DNA of 64,000 bases from Charina bottae. Lineage: Eukaryota; Chordata; Lepidosauria; Squamata; Charinaidae. Shown here in pieces: positions 33,434 to 43,320 of this stretch (positions are counted from its first letter, which is position 1; each line of letters starts with the position of its first letter). A model generated the notes under the pieces. It was not told where the DNA came from, did not search any database, and worked only from the letters and a program-made list of their open reading frames with translations. A program made the translations under genes and the position numbers. The stretch lies in contig JALMGJ010000006.1 in assembly GCA_023362775.1 (NCBI GenBank), positions 13,562,001 to 13,626,000 of the forward strand, written 5' to 3'.

Positions 33434-34732
33434 AGTATTAATAAGGAGGGAGGAAGAGAATGGATGAGTGGATTTTCAGAACTCAGAATTGCTTTTGAAA
33501 TGGTTTCCAGCTTGTATTTTGTTCTGCTTTGCTTGTTGATTGGTATCAGAGATACAAATAGACCTAAGAAAATGGCACCCGATTGGAATCTTCAGCCTGG
33601 CACCAACTTAATCTTGTTTTATAAGATTGGCTCTGATCGCCTGAAAAGATTTCTTCTGCACATCTTTATAGAATATAGAGAAATAGATTTGTTTCACCAC
33701 AGGTAGGGTATCTGCTGCTATTCATTTCCGGATCAACAGTGAAAAGGTTCATTACAGGCTTTGAGTCAATGTAACAAGCAAGAGGCTAGGATGAATCATT
33801 GACTGTCTTTGGTCAGTTCCTTTAGCACTCTTTCCTTTGCCTGCTTTGCACCCCAGAAATCTTAACTTTTACCCCTCTTTGCCAAAATCATGTTTGGTCC
33901 AAGGGAATCTTCAGCCTTTGTTCCAACATCTCAAGAATCTCATGGAAAATAGAGGGACTGTCCTGGGTTTTAGAATCTGTAAAACAGAAAAAAAAAGTAT
34001 TTGCAGAGAGCATGTTTGCTGTTCTCACTTTCTCTCTCTCTCTCATAAAGTGAGAGAAAAATCAATAAGGGATAGAGGGATAGTCCATTAATAATAATTC
34101 TTATTAAGGGCTTTCTAATTTGTTTGTAATTCATTGCATACCAGAGATTTAGCCATGGGCAGCAGAATAAAATAAGTATGAAGAACATACTTGTACTAGG
34201 AAGATCATTGTTGCCCATTATGAAACATCATAGTGTTTCCAATCTTAAAACCATTTCTCCACTAGTAATTTACAGCATCTTCATAACATCACCACACACT
34301 CATTGAAATAATTGTCTTTATTACCATTATGTTGGTACACTGGTGGTTGGATGACTCTAGGAGATGCTATAAATCAAAATGGGCAGAAGCAGTCTTGATT
34401 CTGAGATCCCTTAACTGCCCTAGAAAAAGCTCTACATTGCACATCTGGGAGATAACAACAGAGGGCACAACTTCAGCTGAATACCTTGTTATGAGAAAAA
34501 ACGTATCTCTGTTTATAAGCAAATCAGTGCTGAAGGACTGGGACTCAGCTCAAACTTGATAGAATCATAATCAGGGAATACCTACTATTCCTGAATGAAT
34601 TTAGATTTCCAGGATGAGATGGATTACATCCTAGTATACTGAAATATATTGTGGATGGGGTAGCTGAACTTCTATCCCTTATCTTTGAGAAATTCTGGAG
34701 ATGATGAGAAGACTGATTATGGCTCTCTATCT
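33434..34732. other. No gene recognised
   Basis: Unique-looking sequence with a short (TC)n run near 34030. Short frames have no domain. Confidence 0.35.
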
Positions 34733-34838
34733 AAGGAAAGGAAAGGAAAGGAAAGGAAAGGAAAGGAAAGGAAAGGAAAGGAAAGGAAAGGAAAGGAAAG
34801 GAAAGGAAAGGAAAGGAAAGGAAAGGAAAGGAGAGGAG
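34733..34838. repeat. (AAAGG)n microsatellite
   Basis: About twenty GGAAA units, ending in GGAGAGGAGAGG. It lies directly upstream of the CR1 remnant. Confidence 0.95.
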
Positions 34839-34854
34839 AGGATGGGAGAAAGAA

Positions 34855-35400
34855 AAACAGAAAGCTCCAAGGATCAATAAATCTGACATCTATTCCTGGG
34901 AAAATTCTAAAGCCAGTCATAAAGCAATTTTTCTGCAAACACCTTTAATATACTGCAGTGTTTACTAAGAATTAGCAGAGATTTGACAAAAACAAGTATT
35001 ATCAGACTAATCCTCACACTTTTTAATTGGGTAGCTTTTCAATGGATTGTGGGAATGCTTTAGATATAATATATCTTGACTTCAGCAAAACAATTTGACA
35101 AAATACTCTATAACATTGTGATTAGCACACTCATTAAGTATCATCTGGATGGCATGCTAATACATAGATCCATACTTAGGTTGAAAACTGGACAGTAAGA
35201 TTGCTCATCCTTGGCTCCTCATCAAACTAATGAGAAGATGGCAAGTGCAGTGTTATAGGGTTCAGTCCTGGGCCTGGGATTATTCAATATTTTCATTAAT
35301 GATTTGAATTAAGAAATGGATGGAATGCTCATTAAATTTGCAGATCATCACTAAACAAAATAGCTAATGCTCTAGAAGACAGAAACAACATTCAGAATGT
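34855..35400 (+). mobile_element. CR1-type LINE RT fragment (old), 5' part
   Basis: The plus-strand frame contains SINLTSIPGKILKPVIKQFF, matching the 'R-P-V-S-L-T-S-V-P-G-K-I-M-E' motif of CR1 RT. In shifted frames, ALDIIYLDFSKT ('D-I-V-Y-L-D-F-S-K-A-F-D') and a VLGPGLFNIFINDLN-like stretch follow. The last recognisable piece is LIKFAD before 35400, the start of the YADD-equivalent 'F-A-D-D' motif. The next CR1 sequence is at 38471, so about 3 kb of later insertions separate the two. Confidence 0.7.
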
Positions 35401-35804
35401 TCTTTTTTTGATATATAATTTTTATTAAAGATTTTAATTGCAGTAATAAAAACTAATACAAACTAAACTCAGAGAGAAAAGTAAAAAGAGACAATAAAAA
35501 TGCAAATAGAAAATAGAAAAAAAGAAAAAGGAAAGAGTGAAAAGAAGAAAAAGAAAATAAATATATATATAAAGAAGTGACTTCCAATCTTCATCACAAG
35601 TATAAAAATGTTTGGCAGACCTTCACCCCTTATAAGGTTATAAACAGATATCTCTTTTTTCCATAACCCATCCCTTATCTATAAGCAAACCCATAAGATA
35701 ACAACTTTTCAATCCTGGTGTCAACAAAAAGTCCATAAAAGGTTGCTAGAATTTCATAAAAACATGTCTTATTTAACCTAGATAAAATAAACCAACTCTA
35801 TATT

Positions 35805-35927
35805 GGCTGTTGTGGGTCTTCCGGGCTGTGTGGCCGTGTTCTGGAAGTAACTTCCAGAACACGGCCACACAGACCGGAAGACCCACAACAGCCATTGAAC
35901 TCCGGCCGTGAAAGCCTTCGACAATAC
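35805..35927. mobile_element. Short palindromic retroelement copy
   Basis: A 123-bp unit is flanked by a perfect 11-bp duplication AACTCTATATT (35794-35804 and 35928-35938). The first 44 bases (GGCTGTTGTGGGTCTTCC...) and the following 44 are an almost perfect palindrome around TTCTGGAAGT/AACTTCCAGAA. The unit then continues with GAACTCCGGCCGTGAAAGCC and ends TTCGACAATAC. It is the same family as 24957 and 37176. Confidence 0.85.
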
Positions 35928-36352
35928 AACTCTATATTCCTTCCTTTTACCTCTGAAAATCTTAATCTTTAATTAATTGAAATATTGCCATAGGATTTGA
36001 TCTCTCTTCAATTCTTCTTTATCCCATCTCATAGGCTTCTTCAAGGCTTCAACAAGCCTCTTTTGTAAATCCAATAAAAAGACATTATCCAGATCATTCT
36101 CTTGATTTGCGATTTGTATTTCCCCTTTAACTTTTGAAACTTCAGCCAGCTTCTTTTGTATATACAGTAAAGAGTCCTTATCTGGGTCATTATCTAGGCC
36201 TGTCACTTGTTCCCCTTTAAATGCCTTCTCTGTCTTGTAATCCACACTTCTTTTTTAAAAACTAATATTTCTGATTCTACTATTTCTGCATCCGGCAGGA
36301 TTTGTTTCACATCTGTCATTCCTTCATGAACATCCTTTAGACCAGAGCTTTC

Positions 36353-36658
36353 CAAACTGTGTGTCGCGACACAAAAGTGTGTCGCCACACACAGCGTGGT
36401 GTGTCGCCACACCACCCGGAAGCGGCGGTGCGCGCATGCACGGCGGCCGTGGCCGCAGCACGGCTTCCACATTTTAGCAGAGGCTGCTGCCGCTGCCGCC
36501 GCCGCCTTGCATGCGTGCACTGCGCCGCCACCGTGCACGCGCGTGCTGCCGCACGCCCCCCACGCCGCCGCCATGCACGTGCGCGCACGCGCCGCCGCCG
36601 CGCTGCCGCCACCGCCGCCACTGGTGTGTCGCCAGCGGTGGCACTTTGGAAAGCCCTG
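36353..36658. mobile_element. GC-rich hAT-like element, subfamily I (copy 2)
   Basis: A 306-bp element runs from CAGAGCTTTCCAAACTGTG to GCACTTTGGAAAGCCCTG. It is flanked by a perfect 8-bp duplication CTTTAGAC (36345-36352 and 36659-36666). Its outer 75 bp are near-identical to the copy at 11512, including the GTGTGTCGCCACAC motifs. The interior is GC-rich with GCCGCCGC runs but no regular array. The frames 36203-36806 across it are spurious. Confidence 0.92.
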
Positions 36659-36782
36659 CTTTAGACATTTTATGTCCATAGAAACAGACATCATTACTGA
36701 TATTGTTGATATTGTGGCTGCTCATATCTGGCCCCATTCTTCAAAGGGCTCTTTTAATATTTCAAATGTTATAGTATTGTGT

Positions 36783-37118
36783 GGGGCGTGGTGGCTCAGC
36801 GGGTAAGACGCCAGGCTTGTCGATTGAAAGATCACAAGTTCGGAGGTTCGAATCCCTAGCCCCGCATGACGGAGTGAGCTCCCGCACTCGCCCCAGCTCT
36901 TGCCAACCTAGCAATTCGAAAGCATGCAAATGCAAGTAGATTAATAGGTACCACTTCGGTGGGTAGGTAACAGTGTTCCGTGTGCGTCATGCTGGCCACA
37001 TGACCGCGGAAGCGTCTTCGGACAACGCTGGCTCTTCGGCTAACAAACGGAGATGAGCACCGGCCCCTAGAGTCAGACATGACTGCACAAATGTGCGGGG
37101 GGAACCTTTACCTTTACT
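36783..37118 (+). mobile_element. tRNA-headed SINE (family A), full length
   Basis: A complete copy from GGGGCGTGGTGGCTCAGCGG to CCTTTACCTTTACT. It has a perfect 12-bp duplication ATAGTATTGTGT (36771-36782 and 37119-37130). This is one of the best-preserved family A copies here. The A-box-like region (TGGCTCAGCGGG) and B-box-like GGTTCGAATCC are intact. Confidence 0.95.
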
Positions 37119-37175
37119 ATAGTATTGTGTGTCATTTTGTAAATCCCAATCCTAAAGCAAAGGAAACTTTTTTTC

Positions 37176-37584
37176 AATGTATTGTCGAAGGCTTTCACGG
37201 CGGGAGTTCGATGGTTGTTGTGGGTCTTCCAGGCTGTGTGGCCATGTTTTGGAAGTTGTGGTTCCTAACGTTTCGCCAGCATCTGTGGCCAGCATCTTCA
37301 GAGGGCAAGAGCACAGACAGAAGTGCTCTTTCTGTGCTCAGGTAGAATGACAATGTTTGGCAATGTTTGTTTTCTATTTATAGAGCTAAGTTATAGGAGA
37401 TTAGGTGGGGTTTTTTGTTGTGTTGAAATGTTAACAAGTGGCTGCTGAGCATGATTAGCATGTTCATTGTTTGAAGTATTCCCATGTCCTGGTAGTTGAG
37501 CTGAGTTCGTTGACCACAGATGCTGGCGAAACGTTAGGAACCACAACTTCCAGAACACGGCCACACAGCCCGGAAGACCCACAA
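37176..37584. mobile_element. Retroelement with inverted ends (family of 24957 and 35805)
   Basis: A 409-bp unit starts near AATGTATTGTCGAAGGC and ends GGAAGACCCACAA. The left part (GTTGTGGGTCTTCCAGGCTG to GCCAGCATCTGTGG) and the right part (CCACAGATGCTGGCG to CCCGGAAGACCCACAA) are inverted copies, about 80 bp each. AAACTTTTTTTC (37164-37175) and AAACGTTTTTTC (37585-37596) form an 11-of-12 duplication. Between the arms is about 170 bp of non-repeated sequence with no frame of note. Confidence 0.75.
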
Positions 37585-37728
37585 AAACGTTTTTTCCTTT
37601 TTTCCTGGAATCTTTAGTCCCCTCTAGTGTCCAGTTTAAATCATACGGTCTCTAATCTCTGCTATGACAGACAGTAGACAAAATAATTTTGGTTCCCACG
37701 AGAAGCTGTTTATTTTATATAGTTAGAT

Positions 37729-37755
37729 TTATCTATCTATCTATCTATCTATCTT
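37729..37755. repeat. (ATCT)n microsatellite
   Basis: About six ATCT units at the tail of the composite SINE on the minus strand. It probably grew from the SINE tail. Confidence 0.9.
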
Positions 37756-38229
37756 ATTTATACCCCGCCTATCCCCTCCCTAATGGAGGACTCTAGGCGG
37801 CTTACATACATGTAAATTCATATATATTATACAGCCATATATATTAAACAATGTTACCGCGTGATAGGGAGGAGGTGAAGGAACCGACTCTTCAGCTGCA
37901 GGCATCGGACTACATGCCCCAGAATACCTCGCTTCCAAGCCGGCTGCTGACGTCCAGGAAGTTGTCATTCGGGATCCGCTGTCCTCTGCCGCCATTGTCG
38001 GGATTCACCAGGTCTTCTTGGTCCGAGGGCGACCCTCTGAAAGGACGCCAGCAAATTGTCCCACATAAGTGGTACCCATTTATCTACTTACCTTAGCTTT
38101 CTAACTGTTGGGTGGACAGAAGCCGGGGCTAGTGATGAGAGCTCACCTCGCCACGCAGTTTTGAACTGCCAACCTTATGGTCGGCAGTCTAACGGCTCAG
38201 CAGTTTAACCCGCTGAGCCACCGTGCCCC
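37756..38229 (-). mobile_element. Composite SINE: tRNA-like head plus LINE-type tail
   Basis: In reverse, the head is AGGGGCACGGTGGCTCAGCG with an ACTGCCGACCATAAGG region and a GGTTGGCAGTTCAAAACTGC B-box-like block. The body keeps AAGTAGATAAATGGGTACCA and ACTTATGTGGGA, which parallel the family A SINE core. A family-specific middle of about 200 bp follows. The tail is TGTAAGCCGCCTAGAGTCC ... GGGATAGGCGGGGTATAAAT, shared with 20641-20940 and similar to L2-like LINE 3' ends. Confidence 0.75.
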
Positions 38230-38273
38230 TAGTTCCCAAATCTCATAGCAAAAGTTTCAATATTCCAAATTTG

Positions 38274-38470
38274 TCTTGCCAACCTAGCAATTCGAAAGCA
38301 TGCAAATGCAAGTAGATAAATAGGTACCACTTCGGTGGGATGGTAACAGCGTTCTGCATGCGTCATGCCGGCCACATGACCGTGGAAGTGCCTTTGGACA
38401 GCGCTGGCTCTTCGGCTAAGAAATGGAGATGAGCACCGCGACACGACTGTGCGGGGGAACCTTTACCTTT
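38274..38470 (+). mobile_element. tRNA-headed SINE (family A), 5' truncated
   Basis: It begins at CTTGCCAACCTAGCAATTCG and ends CCTTTACC plus a T-run. A small deletion removed part of the CCCCTAGAGTCGGACACG block. Confidence 0.85.
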
Positions 38471-38835
38471 TTTAATTGTTCTGTTATATTGTCTTAGTGA
38501 GACTTCATCTTAAGTATTGTGTCCAGTTCTGGATATCCCATTTGATGAAGGACTCAGAAAGATTCAAACAAATTCAAGGAAGGGCAACAAAGATAATCAG
38601 GGGACTAGAAACAATCCAATGAGGAGATACTGAAGGAGCTGGGGACATTTAACCTTGAGAAGAGAAGACCGAGAAGGATATGAAATCATTCTTTACATAT
38701 CTGAAAAATATCTCACAGAAGAAGGTCAAAATCTGTTACAGTATGTGTCATTTCAGATGGCAAGTTATGGTAGACATAAATTACCAGAAGCAGTATCAGA
38801 AGAATGTTAAGGAAAACTTCTTAATAGTTAAGCTG
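38471..38835 (+). mobile_element. CR1-type LINE RT C-terminal fragment (old)
   Basis: In plus-strand frames the order is LHLKYCVQFWISHLMKDSER and FKQIQGRATKIIRGLE, then a CR1-like post-RT region. This matches 'R-P-H-L-E-Y-C-V-Q-F-W-x-P-x-x-K-K-D' and 'L-E-x-V-Q-R-R-A-T-K-M-I' of CR1. It is likely the downstream half of the copy at 34855-35400, displaced by nested insertions, but the intermediate part of the RT is missing. Confidence 0.7.
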
Positions 38836-38849
38836 TTGTACCACATAAG

Positions 38850-39122
38850 TACATCAGAGTACTTATCCACATGCCCCTGCATGCGGAGTGAGCTCCCGCA
38901 CTAGCTCCAGCTCTTGCCAACCTAGCAATTCGAAAGCATGCAAATGCAAGTAGATGAATAGGTACCACTTCGGTGGGTAGGTAACAGCGTTCCACGCGTG
39001 TCATGTGGCCACATGACCATGGAAGAGTCTTCGGACAACGCTGGCTCTTCGGCTAACAAATGGAGATGAGCACTGGCCCCTAGAGTCGGACTGCACAAAT
39101 GCGGGGGGAACCTTTACCTTTT
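38850..39122 (+). mobile_element. Family A SINE with a foreign 5' end
   Basis: A perfect 11-bp duplication TACCACATAAG (38839-38849 and 39123-39133) bounds this copy. Its first 25-30 bases (TACATCAGAGTACTTATCC) are not the SINE head. Recognisable family A sequence starts near GCGGAGTGAGCTCCCGCAC and runs to a CCTTTACC tail. The tRNA-like head is therefore missing and replaced by unrelated bases inside the duplication. Confidence 0.8.
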
Positions 39123-39133
39123 TACCACATAAG

Positions 39134-39584
39134 CAATGCAAAGAGCATCAGTGAAGCAAATCCTGTCACATGCAAAGATGGTGTGTTCTTTTTGTAAATT
39201 CACAGATGACATAGCCCAAATATTTAGTTCTTGGAAAAAAATTGTTTAATTTTGTTCTGTCTGCTAGAAGTGCCAGAAGATGTTATCAAAATACAGTAAA
39301 GTAAAGAGATGCAGCTGATTTGCTTCACTGTTTGAAGTGGAAGGTGCTTCACAAAACTCTTCACTGAAATCCTTTCTCATCATCAAAGCAAATCACCAAT
39401 TTAAAGCCTTTCACAGCTCTATTTTCTAAAGATAAGAGTGATTTGACAGTGGGACTAATTACTGAGGGGAACATCCATTCTCTGAATATATTCAACCAGA
39501 GGGTGGACAGCCATGTTTCAAGGAGACATTAAATTAGGTTCTGGCATTAGACTCAATGTTCTAAATAGCTCCTTTCAAATCTAT
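39134..39584. other. No gene recognised
   Basis: Unique sequence; 39390-39545 may hold more CR1 3' debris but is too diverged to support. Confidence 0.35.
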
Positions 39585-39745
39585 AGTTATAATTGAGTGA
39601 TTAGAGTATTGGACTTGGACTCCGGAGACCCATATTCAAATCCTCACTCAACCCTGGAGCATGCTGGGTGACTGTAGACCATTTGCTACTCTTCAGCCCA
39701 ACTTTTCCTTCAAACTTCATTTGTACTGTTTGACCTCTCAAGAGA
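39585..39745 (+). mobile_element. tRNA-derived (MIR-like) SINE fragment
   Basis: TTAGAGTATTGGACTTGGAC, CCATATTCAAATCCTCACTC (B-box-like), then CATGCTGGGTGACTGTAGACC. This is the head-plus-core arrangement of CORE/MIR-like SINEs. It is diverged and has no duplication that I could see. Confidence 0.5.
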
Positions 39746-40143
39746 AAATGAAAAAGATAATGATATTGGTTGACTCTTAGGGACACTGGATTTCTTAGGA
39801 CTGGATCCACCCCTTGGTCAATTTTGAAGGGCTGGTGGATATTGGACGGTAGCCCTTTGCCGGTACCCTTTACCAGCAGTTTATGGACCTTGCCGGAATT
39901 CGAACGGGGACTGGAGTCGATTTGTATTAATTTTTAAGATCATAGTGACGACAGCTATCGGAATCTGAATTTAACAACTTTTTAACATCTTTTCCCGACT
40001 GCTCTAAATCTCTATCAACTTGTCTGTGGCGATTAAGATCCCTCCAGAGTGAATGTACTACCCCCTTACTATTGTGAGAGAATGGGAGGGAGTAAGGTAT
40101 GAATGGGAATGCAAGAAATTGAGGGTGGAAGAGTACCCCCTGG

Positions 40144-41148
40144 GTGAGAGGCAGGTGGGGCAGGAGTGATTGTGGTGAATGTTGGTACCTCTCCCCGACC
40201 AGTGAGAGAAGTTGGGGGAGAGGTACAGGGTGTGAGTGGGGTGGTGCTAGACCCTACCAGTGCCGAGAGCGAAAGCTGGTGCACTGGGGGGTCTTACCAC
40301 CGCCCAAGAGTGTATGGGAATGCACATTGGATAGTTCGGAGAAGGGATTCTTGATTAACCCTAAGAATTCCGGAGGCCTGGGAGTGGAGGCTACTGGGCC
40401 AGAACCGGGAATCTCCGGGGGCTATATGGCGGGCCATCTGATTCGGGTGGTGACGGGAAGGGGACGGTATGACGGGAACCGGAGGGCATGCCATCTTTGG
40501 GGAAGGCGCCCCCGGTGTTTGTTACCGGTGGTGCATTCCACCCCCCCGTGTTCATACCCAGGCCCTGGTAAGCAGATCCTCATGGGCTCCGGTCTCCAGC
40601 TGCTGCTATTGAATGCCAGGTCGGTGAACAACAAAGCCCCCCTTATAAGTGACTTGATCATGGATGAGGGGGCCGACCTGGTATGTATTACCGAGACCTG
40701 GCTGGCACCAGAGGGGGGAGTAGCCCTCTCGGAAATGTGTCCAGCCGGGTTTCAGGTCTGGCATCAGCCGAGACACCGGCTGCTGTACCAGCCTCCCTGC
40801 TGCGTAGCAACCTCCCTGCCTGAGCTGCTCGAGGCTGTCTCGGGGTTGGCAGTGGAGTTCCCCAGACGTATGGTTCTGGGGGACTTTAATCTGCCATCTC
40901 TGGGACGGGACTCGGAGGTGGCTCGGGAGTTCATGGCTACCATGGCAGCTATGGGCCTGTCTCAGATTATTCGTGACCCGACTCGGGACAGTGGTCTCAC
41001 CCTGGACTTAGTTTTCTTGTCTGAGCAGTGGCAATGTGATCTGAGGGGAGAGCTACATCTTTCCCCATTGTCATGGTCATACCATGCCCTGGTGACCCTT
41101 AGACTCTCTTGTGCTGCCCCACTCCGCAGGGAGGCGGGACCTATTTGA
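40144..41148 (+). pseudogene. L2-like LINE endonuclease (APE-type) region, damaged
   Basis: The coding part begins near 40580 (GLQLLLLNARSVNNKAPLIS). It includes ADLVCITETWLAP with the catalytic Glu, then MVLGDFNLPSL with the Asp/Asn block. The terminal catalytic 'S-D-H' of APE-like nucleases reads SWSYHALV here, so the Asp is Tyr. A segment is missing between GFQVWHQPR and YQPPCCVATSLPELL, compared with what I recall of squamate relatives. The frame ends at an in-frame TGA (41146-41148). In the next frame the same bases read DLFDWSAPGD, which suggests a pair of small indels rather than a simple nonsense change. Residues before about 40560 are probably leader sequence. Confidence 0.75.
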
Positions 41149-43320
41149 TTGGTCCGCTCCCGGCGACTGATGGACCCAGTGAGGTTTCAGAAGGAGCTGG
41201 GAGTTGTTCCCGAGGACTTGCTTCACGGTCCAGTGGAGCTCCTGGCCGCGGCCTGGAATAGGGAAGCGGCCAGGGCTCTGGATAAGATCGCGCCTGTGCG
41301 ACCTCTCCGGCCCTACTTGGCCCGCCGCTCTCTGTGGTTTACCGAAGAGTTAAGGGCCTTGAAGAGGGTTAAGAGACGTCTAGAGCGCCGCTGGAGAAAG
41401 ACGAAGAATGGATCTGACCGAACACAATCTAGAGCCGCAGTTAAGGCCTACCTTGTGGCAGTAAGAGCGGCGAAACGTGAATATTTCTCCGTTCTTATTG
41501 CATCCGCAGAATGCCGCCCGATGGCCCTTTTTAAAATTACAAGATCACTGTTGGGTCGGGAGCAGGGGGAGACCCACTTACAGGGCCGATCGGAAGAGTT
41601 TGCTGAGCATCTGCAGGATAAAATCGCCCAGATTCATTCCAAGTTGGACTCCAAGCATGAGACAGGATCTGTGGAGATGCCAGGGGCTCGTACTTACCAA
41701 GTTATCTGGGAACAGTTTGATCCTGTTGCGCCTGAGGAAGTGGACAGGATCCTCCGGACTGTGAATGCCACCACATGCCAGCTTGACCCTTGTCCCTCCT
41801 GGCTGGTGAAATCGGCCAGTGAGGTGACATGTGGATGGGTCCAGGCGATGATTAATCTGTCCTTGAGTGAGGGAGTGTTCCCGGAGGTCTTTAAGGAGGC
41901 GCTGGTGCACCCCCTCCTCAAGAAGCCGTCCCTGGACCCTACCATCCTGGGCAATTTTCGCCCATTCTCCCACCTTCCCTTTTTGGGAAAGGTGGTTGAG
42001 AAGGTGGTGGCTTGGCAACTCCAGAGGATTCTGGAGGAAACGGATTATCTAGACCCCTTCCAGTCAGGTTTCAGGCCGGGATATGGGACGGAGACCGCAT
42101 TGGTCGCGCTTATGGATGATCTTTGGCGAGAGCGGGATGGAGGGAGTGCGTCCATCCTAACTCTCTTAGATCTCTCAGCGGCTTTCGATACCGTCGACCA
42201 CGGTATACTTTTGGGACGGCTCAGGGAGTTGGGGGTGGGCGGCGTAGTTTTGCGCTGGTTCACCTCCTTCCTCCGGGGCCATTCCCAGTCGGTGTTGATA
42301 GGGGAGGAGAGGGCTGACCCGTGCCCCCTGACTTGTGGGGTGCCGCAGGGGTCGGTTCTCTCTCCTCTCCTGTTCAACATCTACATGAAACTGCTGGGCG
42401 AGATCATCCGTCACCATGGGATGAGGTATCACCAATATGCTGATGATACCCAGGTGTACATCTCCATCCCAGGTGAAGTAAGTGATGCGGTCGATGCCTT
42501 ATCTCAGTGTCTGGAGGCTGTGGGGGTCTGGATGGGGAACAACAGGTTTCAGCTGAACCCTGGTAAGACGGAGTGGCTGTGGATTGATGGCCCCCCTAGA
42601 TCCGGGAAGTTGTCATATTTGGTTCTGGGTGAGGTGGCACTACCTCGCTCGGATCCAGTGCGGAATCTGGGGGTCCTCCTGGACTCGCGACTCTTGCTCG
42701 AAGAGCAGGTGGCAGTCACGGCCAGGAGGGCCTTTGCACAACTTCGTGTTGTGCGCCAGTTACGCCCTTTCCTGGATCGGGAGGCCCTCCGAACAGTCAC
42801 TCACGCCCTTGTCATCTCCCGTATAGATTACTGTAATGCGCTCTACATGGGGCTACCCCTGAAGAGTATCCAGAAGCTTCAGCTGGTTCAGAATGCCGCG
42901 GCGCGACCTGTTATGGGTGCCATGAGATCGGCACATGTAACACCTCTGCTACGCGAGCTGCATTGGCTACCAGTTTGCTTCCGGGTCCAATTCAAGGTGT
43001 TGGTGATTACCTTTAAAGCCCTATATGGCATAGGGCCAGGGTACCTGAGGGACCGTCTCGTCCCGATAACGTCGGCCCGCCCCACCCGTACATGCAGAGA
43101 GGGCATGCTTCGGACCCCCTCAACAAGAGAATTCCATCTGGCGGGGTCCAGGAGACGTGCCTTCTCTGCGATAGCGCCCGCCTTATGGAACATCTTGCCC
43201 CCGGAGGTGAGACTCTCCCCCTCACTCCTGGCCTTCCGGAAGGCCCTCAAGAACTGGCTCTGCCATCGGGCCTGGGATGACAGAGGTGGCAGTGCCTCCT
43301 GGGGTTGGCTGGCCCCGTAG
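41149..43320 (+). CDS. L2-like LINE reverse transcriptase region, open
   Basis: A 723-codon frame continues in phase with the endonuclease region after one stop. It contains the RT domain in order: a finger region (FRPFSHLPFLGKVVEKVV, about residues 270-290), SGFRPGYGTETALVALMDDL, TLLDLSAAFDTVDHGILL with the first catalytic Asp, CGVPQGSVLSPLLFNIYM, and HQYADDTQVY (about residue 430) with the YADD pair. A C-terminal region follows with the pattern LRPFLDREALRTVTHALV and IDYCNALYMGLPLKS, ending WGWLAP. The first codon of the frame is not an ATG, and the natural start lies upstream. The protein would copy LINE RNA at a nicked target. With a damaged endonuclease, this copy is unlikely to be autonomous. 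No host role is implied. Confidence 0.88.
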   Translation: MVRSRRLMDPVRFQKELGVVPEDLLHGPVELLAAAWNREAARALDKIAPVRPLRPYLARRSLWFTEELRALKRVKRRLERRWRKTKNGSDRTQSRAAVKAYLVAVRAAKREYFSVLIASAECRPMALFKITRSLLGREQGETHLQGRSEEFAEHLQDKIAQIHSKLDSKHETGSVEMPGARTYQVIWEQFDPVAPEEVDRILRTVNATTCQLDPCPSWLVKSASEVTCGWVQAMINLSLSEGVFPEVFKEALVHPLLKKPSLDPTILGNFRPFSHLPFLGKVVEKVVAWQLQRILEETDYLDPFQSGFRPGYGTETALVALMDDLWRERDGGSASILTLLDLSAAFDTVDHGILLGRLRELGVGGVVLRWFTSFLRGHSQSVLIGEERADPCPLTCGVPQGSVLSPLLFNIYMKLLGEIIRHHGMRYHQYADDTQVYISIPGEVSDAVDALSQCLEAVGVWMGNNRFQLNPGKTEWLWIDGPPRSGKLSYLVLGEVALPRSDPVRNLGVLLDSRLLLEEQVAVTARRAFAQLRVVRQLRPFLDREALRTVTHALVISRIDYCNALYMGLPLKSIQKLQLVQNAAARPVMGAMRSAHVTPLLRELHWLPVCFRVQFKVLVITFKALYGIGPGYLRDRLVPITSARPTRTCREGMLRTPSTREFHLAGSRRRAFSAIAPALWNILPPEVRLSPSLLAFRKALKNWLCHRAWDDRGGSASWGWLAP

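Larger units (their letters stand above)
35401..37725 (-). mobile_element. Poly(A)-tailed retroelement remnant with three nested insertions
   Basis: A T-run at 35402-35409 and the A-rich stretch to 35590 look like the 3' tail and UTR of a minus-strand retroelement. The minus frame 36245-35973 encodes 90 charged, Lys/Glu/Leu-rich residues (LLDLQKRLVEALKK) of coiled-coil character, reminiscent of L1-type ORF1 but not assignable. The same minus-strand sequence appears to resume on the far side of insertions at 35805, 36353, 36783 and 37176. The family is uncertain. Confidence 0.4.
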
